Shown here: one piece after another, positions 1-5,334 of the stretch
Numbering within the stretch: the stretch's first letter is position 1
Layout: every line of letters starts with the position of its first letter
Origin: Bacilli bacterium
Lineage (GTDB): Bacteria > Bacillota_I > Bacilli_A > RF39 > UBA660
DNA length: 6,128 bases
Direction: 5' to 3'
Assembly: GCA_016283075.1 (NCBI GenBank)
Contig: JAEEMF010000055.1
Span: forward strand, 1-6,128
Program-made: the position numbers and the translations under genes
Notes under the pieces: model-generated
Seen by the model: the letters and a program-made list of their open reading frames with translations, nothing else
What the model was told of the DNA's origin: nothing
Database searches by the model: none

Positions 1-795
1 GGAGTAGGACTATATCAACATGATGTATCAAGTAAAAACTTAAAAGAAAGTTTAGACTTTGTAGTATCTAAAGCTGTTAATAGTGTAGGAGTAAATATTA
101 ATGTAGCAAGTCCATCACTTTTAAAATATGTATCAGGTATTACTAAAACTAATATTGATAAGATTATTAAATATAGAGAAGAAAAAGGTAAAATAAATAC
201 TAGAGAAGAACTTAAAAAGAATAAGATACTTAGTGATAAAGTATATGAACAAGCTGTAGGATTCCTTCGTATTACAGAAGGAACAAATGCTCTTGATCAA
301 ACTAGTATTCACCCAGAAAGTTATGATATAACTTTAAAATTATTAAAAGAACTTGGAGAGAATATATCTTCTTTAGGAACAACTTCTTTAAAAGAAAAAC
401 TAGAAAAGATTGATAAAGAAGAATATGTTAAAAAACTAGGAACTGATATTTATACACTTGATGATATTATTAAATCACTTATTAGTCCTAATAGAGATCC
501 ACGTGATGAAATGCCTCAGCCACTTTTAAAAAGTGATGTACTTAATATTGAAGACTTAAAAGTAGGTATGAAACTTGAAGGTACAGTACGTAACGTAATT
601 GATTTTGGAGCATTCATAGATATAGGCCTTCATAATGATGGATTAGTACATATCTCTAAAATGACAGATAAATATATAAAACATCCTAGTGAAGTAGTAA
701 GTGTAGGAGATATTGTTTCTTGTTATGTAATAGATATCAATAAAGAAAAAGAAAAAGTATCTTTATCTTTAATAGAACCTAAAGATTTAAAATAA
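1..795 (+). CDS. tex: Tex family RNA-binding protein, C-terminal part (5' truncated by window)
   Basis: The frame is open from base 1 to the TAA at 793-795, giving 264 residues of the C-terminal third of Tex; a complete Tex is about 700 residues or more, so the N-terminal and YqgF-like parts lie upstream of the window. The visible part begins with the hallmark GVGLYQHDV stretch. A helix-hairpin-helix region follows (about residues 20-95, with SPSLLKYVSGI, then KVYEQAVGFLRI and GTNALDQTSIHPESY). A linker leads to an S1 RNA-binding domain at about residues 185-258 (VGMKLEGTVRNVIDFGAFIDI, GLVHISK). Tex proteins are cytoplasmic nucleic-acid-binding factors linked to transcription and RNA handling. 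The ATG at 511 is an internal Met, not a separate S1 gene, because the frame upstream of it is plainly Tex. The stop codon sits inside the stem of the following terminator. Identification is secure. Confidence 0.95.
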   Translation, partial: GVGLYQHDVSSKNLKESLDFVVSKAVNSVGVNINVASPSLLKYVSGITKTNIDKIIKYREEKGKINTREELKKNKILSDKVYEQAVGFLRITEGTNALDQTSIHPESYDITLKLLKELGENISSLGTTSLKEKLEKIDKEEYVKKLGTDIYTLDDIIKSLISPNRDPRDEMPQPLLKSDVLNIEDLKVGMKLEGTVRNVIDFGAFIDIGLHNDGLVHISKMTDKYIKHPSEVVSVGDIVSCYVIDINKEKEKVSLSLIEPKDLK

Positions 796-818
796 GTGAG
801 TATTCACTTATTTTTTTT
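791..818 (+). terminator. Intrinsic terminator of tex
   Basis: A perfect 9-bp stem pairs 791-799 (AATAAGTGA) with 804-812 (TCACTTATT) around the 4-nt loop GTAT, and eight T residues run from 811 to 818. Two further A-T pairs can extend the base of the stem. The tex stop codon at 793-795 lies within the left arm. It separates tex from the tail-collar gene pair. Confidence 0.9.
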
Positions 819-823
819 ATTGA

Positions 824-852
824 TTGACTGAAAACATATATACACATATAAT
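824..852 (+). promoter_or_regulatory. Sigma-A-type promoter for the tail-collar gene pair
   Basis: TTGACT at 824-829 and TATAAT at 847-852 are separated by exactly 17 bases, close to the housekeeping consensus. Transcription would start near 859, giving a leader of about 25 nt that carries the ribosome site AGGTGAG (874-880) ahead of the ATG at 884. It begins right after the tex terminator, so the pair appears to be an independent transcription unit. Confidence 0.85.
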
Positions 853-883
853 ATAAATAGATAATAGTAGAGTAGGTGAGACA

Positions 884-1552
884 ATGAAGAAGATATTAAA
901 AAACGCCAAATTCACTTTCATAATTGGTATTCTTTTTGCGTCTTTTTCTATAGTTTTTGCATCTACATACTTAGCAAACGAAGTAGGATTTAAAAGTATT
1001 GATTCTAACTGGACTGTGGAAAACGTAAAACAAGCTACTGATAGTTTATATTATGATGTAAGCAAAAAAAATCCTGTAGGGGAAATAATAAGTTTTATGG
1101 GTACTATTGTTCCAAGTTATTTCTTAGCATGTAATGGAACGGTTTATAACATAAATGATTATCCTAAACTAGCAGAACATATTAAAGATAACTTTGGTAG
1201 TTATAATAAATTTGGTGGTAATGGTACAACTACCTTTGCTGTACCTGACTTAAGAGGAGAGTTCTTAAGAGGATGGGGTTCTAATAGTCATTCTGGAATG
1301 GGTAGCGGTTCTGCTGTTGGTACTCATCAGGATGCAACGTATCACATAAATATTTGGATTCATGAAAATAAAAGAATTTATTATCAGGGTAATGGTAATT
1401 CTTATGGAGTATTAAATGCTGATTCAACAACAGGTGAATCAGCTGGTGGTGTAAGTATTAATTACTCAGCGACTGCTTCATCAGCAGGAAATGCTCGTTA
1501 TACAGCGCGACCTACAAATACTTCAGTAATGTATATAATTAGATATGAATAA
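884..1552 (+). CDS. Exported phage tail-collar domain protein, copy 1
   Basis: A 222-residue protein. Residues 1-8 are basic (MKKILKNA) and about 9-26 are hydrophobic, ending VFA-S, so this is a signal peptide or an uncleaved membrane anchor. Residues about 32-56 carry a short module (EVGF...W.VENVKQATDSLY) resembling the linker repeats that precede collar domains in phage fibres. A tail-collar domain begins at about residue 63 (NPVGEIISFMG) and includes ACNGTVYN, AEHIKDNFG, GNGTTTFAVPDLRGEFLRGW and SGMGSGSAVGTHQDA. The C-terminus (RPTNTSVMYIIRYE) matches the usual RPxN...Y end of phage fibre tips and MdpB-like collar proteins. The start is fixed by AGGTGAG at 874-880. It lies 16 bases before a paralogue of almost the same length and surely shares its transcript. 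Known collar domains occur at phage receptor-binding tips; a surface adhesin or binding role here is inference from the export signal and the absence of other phage genes. Confidence 0.85.
   Translation: MKKILKNAKFTFIIGILFASFSIVFASTYLANEVGFKSIDSNWTVENVKQATDSLYYDVSKKNPVGEIISFMGTIVPSYFLACNGTVYNINDYPKLAEHIKDNFGSYNKFGGNGTTTFAVPDLRGEFLRGWGSNSHSGMGSGSAVGTHQDATYHINIWIHENKRIYYQGNGNSYGVLNADSTTGESAGGVSINYSATASSAGNARYTARPTNTSVMYIIRYE
1172..1227 (+). repeat. 56-nt block identical to 1857-1912 (copy 1)
   Basis: These 56 bases are identical, base for base, to 1857-1912 in the neighbouring paralogue, 685 bases downstream. The block encodes the AEHIKDNFGSYNKFGGNG region of the collar domain. Just outside it the two genes differ at many third codon positions even where the protein is the same. 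Confidence 0.9.
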
Positions 1553-1568
1553 GAAATAAGGTGAATAT

Positions 1569-2240
1569 ATGAAAAAGATGTTTAAAAATCCTACATTTGC
1601 ATTTATTAATGGGGTTATTTTGGCATCTTATTTATTAGTATTCGGTTATTCAATAACAGCAAGTGAAATAGGATATACTCCTAGTAGTGATAAATGGTTA
1701 GTTTCTAATATCCAGGCATCAACAGATAGTTTGTATGATGGAATAACAAGAGCAAATCCTGTAGGAGAAATAATTAGTTATATGGGAGTAACTGCTCCTG
1801 AATATTTTCTTCCTTGTAACGGAAAAGAATATAATATAAGTGAATATCCATATCTTGCAGAACATATTAAAGATAACTTTGGTAGTTATAATAAATTTGG
1901 TGGTAATGGTACTACTACTTTTAAAGTACCTGATTTAAGGGGAGAGTTTTTAAGAGGATGGGGTACTAACAGTCATTCTGGTATGGGAAGTGGATCATCT
2001 GTTGGAATTCATCAAGATGCTACGAAAAACAATAATATTTGGATTCATATTAATAAAAGAATTTATTATCAAGGTAATGGTAATGTATATCATATAGCAA
2101 ACGCTGATTCAATCACATCTGAGTCATCTGGAGGAGTTAGTATTAATTCGTCATATGTTGCGGAAAATGCAGGGTTTGCTCAGTATACCGATAGACCTAC
2201 AAATACATCAGTAATGTATGCAATAAGATATAGAAGCTAG
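1569..2240 (+). CDS. Exported phage tail-collar domain protein, copy 2
   Basis: A 223-residue paralogue of the preceding gene; the two proteins align without a gap and this one has one extra C-terminal residue. It has the same plan: a basic start (MKKMFKN), a hydrophobic segment at about 9-30, the module ASEIGY...W.VSNIQASTDSLYDGI, a collar domain from residue 63 (NPVGEIISYMG, PCNGKEYN, TTTFKVPDLRGEFLRGWG, HSGMGSGSSVG), and the end RPTNTSVMYAIRYRS. The start is supported by AAGGTGA at 1558-1564, with four bases before the ATG. It is separated from copy 1 by 16 bases, has no promoter of its own, and is followed by an intrinsic terminator that overlaps its TAG. Sequence differences concentrate in the N-terminal third and in the C-terminal part (about residues 143-212), while the collar core is nearly unchanged. 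This fits two proteins with the same fold but different exposed surfaces, possibly different ligands. The ligand is unknown. Confidence 0.85.
   Translation: MKKMFKNPTFAFINGVILASYLLVFGYSITASEIGYTPSSDKWLVSNIQASTDSLYDGITRANPVGEIISYMGVTAPEYFLPCNGKEYNISEYPYLAEHIKDNFGSYNKFGGNGTTTFKVPDLRGEFLRGWGTNSHSGMGSGSSVGIHQDATKNNNIWIHINKRIYYQGNGNVYHIANADSITSESSGGVSINSSYVAENAGFAQYTDRPTNTSVMYAIRYRS
1857..1912 (+). repeat. 56-nt block identical to 1172-1227 (copy 2)
   Basis: Second member of the direct repeat shared by the two collar genes; see the entry at 1172. The identity ends at 1913, where the Thr codons begin to differ synonymously (ACA ACT ACC in copy 1, ACT ACT ACT here). Confidence 0.9.
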
Positions 2241-2261
2241 AATTATTTTCTAGCTTTTTTT
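2234..2261 (+). terminator. Intrinsic terminator of the tail-collar gene pair
   Basis: A perfect 9-bp stem pairs 2234-2242 (AAGCTAGAA) with 2248-2256 (TTCTAGCTT) around a 5-nt loop, and the T tract runs from 2255 to 2261. The TAG stop of copy 2 (2238-2240) is inside the left arm. Confidence 0.88.
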
Positions 2262-2326
2262 ATAATGTTTGCAAAGTATATAAATGTAAAGGAAATATCT
2301 AATTTATTTTATTTTATAAGGGATTT

Positions 2327-2335
2327 TGATATAAT
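2327..2335 (+). promoter_or_regulatory. Extended -10 promoter for the 2358 gene
   Basis: TGATATAAT at 2327-2335 is a perfect extended -10 element (TGn-TATAAT). No convincing -35 hexamer lies 16-18 bases upstream, where the sequence is only T/A-rich. The predicted transcription start near 2342 leaves a leader of only about 16 nt before the ATG at 2358, and it excludes the in-frame GTG at 2340 as the start. Confidence 0.75.
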
Positions 2336-2347
2336 GTAGGTGAAAAT

Positions 2348-2353
2348 AGGTGA
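2348..2353 (+). promoter_or_regulatory. Ribosome binding site fixing the start at 2358
   Basis: AGGTGA at 2348-2353 lies a few bases before the ATG at 2358 and decides between that codon and the upstream GTG at 2340. The heptamer TAGGTGA also occurs at 2337-2343, exactly 10 bases earlier, but that copy spans the predicted transcription start and cannot serve the GTG. Confidence 0.75.
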
Positions 2354-2357
2354 TGAT

Positions 2358-2750
2358 ATGAAAAAAGTAGTAATATCTGGTAGTGCTAAACTTGCGGATA
2401 AAGTGGAGTTTTGGAAAAAATCCTTTGAAGAAAAAGGATATGAAGTAATTAATTATCCTCATTATGATGAGAATATTGATTATGATGAAAAATATAAGAA
2501 GTTTTATACAGATATAGAATCATGTGACATTTTCTTTTTAATGAACGAACCTAAAGGAAATATAGAAGGTTATATAGGTGCTTCTACCTTTGGAGAACTA
2601 ACATATGCAGTTATGAATAATGTCGTTCATAAAAAGAATATTAAGATACTTATGCTTAATATGCCTAGTATGATTCTATTTTGTTATGAAGAACTAGTAA
2701 GATGGATTGATCTAGGATGGGTTAAATTCTATAACAACGAAGATATTTAA
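2358..2750 (+). CDS. Nucleoside 2-deoxyribosyltransferase-like small protein
   Basis: A 130-residue cytoplasmic protein from the ATG at 2358. An N-terminal beta strand with a glycine/serine turn (KKVVISGSAKLAD, residues 2-14) is followed by a charged helix and strand (KGYEVINY), an acidic strand start (SCDIFFLMN, Asp57), and the motif GASTFGELTYA with Glu80. This order (SGS loop, aspartate-led strand, then G-x-x-T-F-x-E-x-x-Y-A) resembles the nucleoside 2-deoxyribosyltransferase/DNPH1 fold, where the equivalent Glu is the nucleophile that attacks the N-glycosidic bond. The length is near the lower limit of that family. The substrate cannot be read from the sequence, and a related Rossmann-like nucleotide-binding role is an alternative. 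It has its own extended -10 promoter, no terminator after it, and the next gene's promoter directly follows its stop, so read-through into the protease unit is likely. Confidence 0.55.
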   Translation: MKKVVISGSAKLADKVEFWKKSFEEKGYEVINYPHYDENIDYDEKYKKFYTDIESCDIFFLMNEPKGNIEGYIGASTFGELTYAVMNNVVHKKNIKILMLNMPSMILFCYEELVRWIDLGWVKFYNNEDI

Positions 2751-2754
2751 GATG

Positions 2755-2763
2755 TGGTATAAT
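2755..2763 (+). promoter_or_regulatory. Extended -10 promoter for the prsW-yugP-pilin unit
   Basis: TGGTATAAT at 2755-2763 is a second perfect extended -10 element, four bases after the stop of the upstream gene, again with no clear -35. The predicted start near 2770 coincides with the ribosome site AGAGGT (2770-2775), giving a leader of only about 12 nt before the ATG at 2782. Confidence 0.7.
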
Positions 2764-2781
2764 ATATAAAGAGGTAATGAT

Positions 2782-3573
2782 ATGGATAATAGTACACTTT
2801 TATTTGCTATAGCTGCTATTCCAGCTTTATTATTAATATTTTATGTTTATAAAAAAGATTTGGTTGAAAAAGAACCACCTAAATTACTAGTAAAACTTTT
2901 TTTACTTGGAGGACTTCTAAGTGTATTTATGGCTATTATTTTAGAAGTAATATATGATGGTATTTTCTTTTTAGATAAAGGAACATATGCAGGTTTATTT
3001 ATATATTGTTTCTTTGGTATAGGTCTTATTGAAGAAGAATGTAAATTCTTAGTACTTAAAGCCTTTACTTGGAATAGTAAAGAATATAAACATGTCTTTG
3101 ATGGTATAGTATATGCTGTATATGTATCACTAGGATTTGCTTTTCTAGAAAATATTGCTTATGTATTCCAGTATGGATTTACAACTGGTCTTGTAAGAGG
3201 AATAACTGCTATACCAGGACACTTCTGTTTTGCTGTATTTATGGGAGCATACTACGGTCTTAGTAAACAAGCTGAAGTACTTGGAGAAAATGAAAGAGTT
3301 AAAAAGTTAAATAACTTAGCACTTTTAACAGCAATATCTATTCATGGTTTATATGATTTTTTTGCATTTGCATTATCATATAATTCACTATTTGTTATAT
3401 CATTTATTGCTTTCTTAATAGCTGTATATGTAATAGCATTTAAGAAAGTAAAAACAATATCTAATGTAAAAAATAACTTTGTACAAAAAAGATTAGTAGA
3501 AGAGTTCTGCAGTAACTGCGGAAATAAATTAAATGGTAAATACTGCGCATTTTGTGGTAAGGAAAGAGGTTAA
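2782..3573 (+). CDS. prsW: PrsW-family intramembrane metalloprotease with C-terminal zinc ribbon
   Basis: A 263-residue polytopic membrane protein with about seven to eight hydrophobic segments between residues 4 and 222. It carries the PrsW-family motifs: EExxK (Glu84, Glu85, Lys88 in IEEECKFLVLKA), FDGIVYA (Asp107), FAFLENIAY (Glu123), GHFCFAVFMG (His147) and HGLYDF (His188, Asp192). These are the putative metal-binding and catalytic residues. In Bacillus subtilis, PrsW makes the first cut in the anti-sigma factor RsiW; no sigma/anti-sigma pair is visible here, so the substrate is unknown. After the last membrane segment comes a basic linker and a compact zinc ribbon with CxxC at Cys243/Cys246 and Cys255/Cys258, an addition not found in the shorter classical PrsW. 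The start is supported by AGAGGT six bases upstream. The gene is followed after three bases by a second membrane protease, indicating one transcript. Family assignment is firm; the symbol is by family, not proven orthology. Confidence 0.9.
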   Translation: MDNSTLLFAIAAIPALLLIFYVYKKDLVEKEPPKLLVKLFLLGGLLSVFMAIILEVIYDGIFFLDKGTYAGLFIYCFFGIGLIEEECKFLVLKAFTWNSKEYKHVFDGIVYAVYVSLGFAFLENIAYVFQYGFTTGLVRGITAIPGHFCFAVFMGAYYGLSKQAEVLGENERVKKLNNLALLTAISIHGLYDFFAFALSYNSLFVISFIAFLIAVYVIAFKKVKTISNVKNNFVQKRLVEEFCSNCGNKLNGKYCAFCGKERG

Positions 3574-3576
3574 ATA

Positions 3577-4281
3577 ATGGGATATACATCATATGATTTT
3601 TTCTACGGAGATGGATTTACTAACTTACTTATTATTGTAGGATTTCTTATTATTATAATTGCAGAAATAGGAGTAAGAGGTACTTATAAAAAGTATAAAG
3701 GAGTAAGAACATCAAATGGAATGGACGGACTTGATACAGCAAAAAAAATACTAGATGCTAATGGTCTAGATATTTATGTTGTTAAGACTCCAGGAGAACT
3801 TACTGATCACTATGATTCAAGAGGAAAAGTAATAAGACTTTCTGATGATATATATGGAAAAGCTACTATTGCATCAGTTGCTGTTGCAGCACATGAATGT
3901 GGGCATGCTCTTCAAGATAAAGATGATTATATATTTTTAAAAATTAGAACACTTCTAGTTCCAGTAGTAAATTTAGTAAACCACTTTGGATACTTTTTAC
4001 TTCTATTTTGTTTAATAGGTGGATACTTTACTTATATAACAGTTGCAATTGGAATAGTATTTGCAACACTAGTTTTCCACATTATAACTTTACCAGTTGA
4101 GTTTAATGCATCAAGAAGAGGACTAGAACAAATAGAAAAATTAGGTATCTTAAGTTCTAGAGAAATGAGTGGCGCTAAAGCGATGCTAAGAGCTGCAGCA
4201 TTTACTTACGTAGCAGGAGCATTATCATCACTACTTCAACTTGTTAGATTATTTGCTATATTTAATAGAGATAGAGATTAG
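3577..4281 (+). CDS. yugP: YugP-type zinc-dependent membrane metalloprotease (Zn_peptidase_2)
   Basis: A 234-residue membrane protein, the usual size for the YugP family. A membrane segment at about residues 14-33 is followed by a short domain (DTAKKILDANGLDIYVVKTPGELTDHYD, RLSDDIYGKATIASVAVAAHECGHALQ). The HExxH zinc site is His106-Glu107-Cys-Gly-His110, and a likely third ligand is Glu175 in LPVEFNASRR, the standard family signature. Further hydrophobic stretches lie at about 125-172 and 203-228. The biological substrate of this family is poorly known. The ATG lies three bases after the prsW stop, and its ribosome site AGAGGT (3565-3570) is inside the end of prsW, so translation of the two is probably coupled. 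The TAG at 4279-4281 overlaps the AGGAGG of the next gene. Nothing appears truncated; all family residues I can recognise are present. Confidence 0.93.
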   Translation: MGYTSYDFFYGDGFTNLLIIVGFLIIIIAEIGVRGTYKKYKGVRTSNGMDGLDTAKKILDANGLDIYVVKTPGELTDHYDSRGKVIRLSDDIYGKATIASVAVAAHECGHALQDKDDYIFLKIRTLLVPVVNLVNHFGYFLLLFCLIGGYFTYITVAIGIVFATLVFHIITLPVEFNASRRGLEQIEKLGILSSREMSGAKAMLRAAAFTYVAGALSSLLQLVRLFAIFNRDRD

Positions 4282-4285
4282 GAGG
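4280..4285 (+). promoter_or_regulatory. Ribosome binding site overlapping the yugP stop
   Basis: A full AGGAGG at 4280-4285 begins with the last two bases of the yugP TAG and lies five bases before the pilin-like ATG at 4291. It is the strongest ribosome site in the operon and suggests coupled or high translation of the pilin-like gene. Confidence 0.85.
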
Positions 4286-4290
4286 AATAT

Positions 4291-5238
4291 ATGAAAAGAA
4301 ATGGTTTTACTTTAATAGAATTAATTGGGGTTTTAACACTACTAGCACTTATTGCACTTATTGCACTTCCTAATGTAGATTCTGTAATTAAAAAGAGTAA
4401 GAAAAACTCTTTAAATGCAGTTAAAAAGACGCTAGAAACTTCTACTAGAAGTTGGATTACAGATAATAAAGATTTATTTATTAATAGTGGTGATGTAATA
4501 ACAATTACTTTAAGAGATTTAAAAGAAGCAGGACTTGTTGATTTTGATATAAAAAATCCAGTATCTCAAGCTTGTTTATCAAATGAAAATCAAATTTCTA
4601 TTAAATGGGTAAAAGATTTAAATAATAATAAATATGAAATAACAGTAAATGAAGATTTAATGGATGATACAATAGATTCTGATGGAGATGGAATATTAGA
4701 TGACTGTAATGCCGTTAAGAAATCTCCTAAAATATATTTAGTAGGTACTAATCCAGTAAATATTCCTTTTGGAGGTAATATTAATTTACTTTCTGAAAAT
4801 ATTAGTGGTACTGATACTGATGGTATGGATGTTATAGCAAAGAATATGGATAATGAAGATATAACAAGAAATGTTACAGTATCATACTCATTTACAACAG
4901 GTACTACTAAAGTACTTAAAAATGGTATTATGACTTATACAGTTACCGCTAATGGTGTTACTAAAAATCTTAATAGAACAGTTAATATTGTAGATGAAAT
5001 AGCACCAGTACTTTCAGGAGTAAAAGACGATGTAGTACTTGATTTATCAGTAGAAAGTTATACTCATTTAACAGGTGTTACTGCAAGTGATAACTATGAC
5101 GGCGATATAACTAATAAAATAGTTGTTAAATCTAATTTAAAACTAGGTGAAGTAGGATCATACTATGCAACATATACAGTAAAAGATACAAGTGGTAATG
5201 TTGCAACTAAAACAACTAATATAACTATTAAAAACTAA
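4291..5238 (+). CDS. Type IV prepilin-like protein with two Ig-like (DUF5011-type) domains
   Basis: A 315-residue protein with a class III leader: MKRNG, then F6 as the first mature residue, TLIEL with Glu at mature +5, and a hydrophobic helix to Pro at mature +22, all as in type IV pilins and pseudopilins. A pilin-like region (about 29-125, STRSWITDNKDLF, LRDLKEAGL) contains Cys95. A calcium-loop-like acidic stretch, DSDGDGILDDC (129-139), supplies Cys139, which could pair with Cys95. Two Ig-like domains follow: about 146-234 (KIYLVG...RTVNIVD, a divergent copy) and 235-315 (APVLSGVKDD, ASDNYDGDITNKI, GSYYATYTVKDTSGN), the second close to the DUF5011/HYR type. It would be processed by a prepilin peptidase and displayed as a minor pilin or surface adhesin. 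No pilus ATPase, platform or PilD gene is in the window, so assembly must depend on genes elsewhere. It is the last gene of the protease operon and ends at a terminator. Confidence 0.87.
   Translation: MKRNGFTLIELIGVLTLLALIALIALPNVDSVIKKSKKNSLNAVKKTLETSTRSWITDNKDLFINSGDVITITLRDLKEAGLVDFDIKNPVSQACLSNENQISIKWVKDLNNNKYEITVNEDLMDDTIDSDGDGILDDCNAVKKSPKIYLVGTNPVNIPFGGNINLLSENISGTDTDGMDVIAKNMDNEDITRNVTVSYSFTTGTTKVLKNGIMTYTVTANGVTKNLNRTVNIVDEIAPVLSGVKDDVVLDLSVESYTHLTGVTASDNYDGDITNKIVVKSNLKLGEVGSYYATYTVKDTSGNVATKTTNITIKN
4345..4368 (+). repeat. 9-bp in-frame tandem repeat in the pilin hydrophobic helix
   Basis: The unit GCACTTATT occurs twice (4345-4353, 4354-4362), followed by a partial third copy, GCACTT (4363-4368). 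It encodes Ala-Leu-Ile repeats within the mature N-terminal helix. The present copy number leaves Pro at the canonical mature position 22. Confidence 0.8.
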
Positions 5239-5259
5239 AAAAGCAGAAATGCTTTTTTT
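5237..5259 (+). terminator. Intrinsic terminator of the prsW-yugP-pilin unit
   Basis: The stem pairs 5237-5245 (AAAAAAGCA) with 5250-5258 (TGCTTTTTT) around a GAAA loop, and the T tract runs 5253-5259. Only three pairs are strong (GCA/TGC); the rest are A-T. The left arm begins inside the pilin TAA (5236-5238). The A tract on the other side could let it work weakly in both directions, though no convergent gene is present. Confidence 0.82.
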
Positions 5260-5280
5260 CTTTATACTTTACACTTTTAT

Positions 5281-5309
5281 TTGAAAGAAGAATAAAGATT
5301 TTGTATACT
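5281..5309 (+). promoter_or_regulatory. Sigma-A-type promoter for the 5335 zinc-peptidase gene
   Basis: TTGAAA at 5281-5286 and TATACT at 5304-5309 are 17 bases apart. The start would fall near 5316, giving a leader of about 19 nt with AGGAGG (5323-5328) six bases before the ATG at 5335. Confidence 0.8.
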
Positions 5310-5323
5310 ATATGTATATAGTA
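5306..5323 (+). promoter_or_regulatory. Perfect 18-bp palindrome over the -10 and start site (candidate operator)
   Basis: TACTATAT (5306-5313) and ATATAGTA (5316-5323) are exact inverted repeats around a central GT. The palindrome covers most of the -10 hexamer, the predicted start point and the first A of AGGAGG. Its position fits a dimeric repressor site. The predicted start lies within the right arm, so the left arm would not be transcribed and an RNA hairpin is unlikely. The cognate regulator is not in the window. Chance self-complementarity in AT-rich DNA remains possible. Confidence 0.5.
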
Positions 5324-5334
5324 GGAGGATACAT

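Noticed and set aside
511..795. A separate small S1-domain protein beginning at ATG 511
   Set aside because: The same frame is open back to base 1 and encodes the typical Tex helix-hairpin-helix region directly before the S1 domain; 511 is an internal Met with no ribosome site.
884..2240. Diversity-generating retroelement target genes
   Set aside because: The collar-type C-termini would suit such a system, but there is no reverse transcriptase, template repeat or accessory gene in the window, and the differences between the copies are not confined to adenine positions.
884..2240. Prophage remnant
   Set aside because: Only collar domains are present; there is no integrase, structural, lysis or packaging gene and no attachment-like repeat. 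Both genes have export signals and a host-like promoter.
2262..2326. Possible riboswitch, small RNA or regulatory structure before the 2358 gene
   Set aside because: The stretch is AT-rich with no stable inverted repeat or recognisable motif, and the predicted promoter lies downstream of it, so it would not be in the leader.
2340..2357. GTG at 2340 as start of the deoxyribosyltransferase-like gene
   Set aside because: It lies at or before the predicted transcription start of the extended -10 promoter and has no ribosome site, whereas ATG 2358 has AGGTGA well placed and begins the expected KKVVISGS strand.
5306..5323. RNA hairpin hiding the ribosome site of the zinc-peptidase gene
   Set aside because: The predicted transcription start is within the right arm, so the left arm is not transcribed from this promoter; a DNA operator is the better reading.
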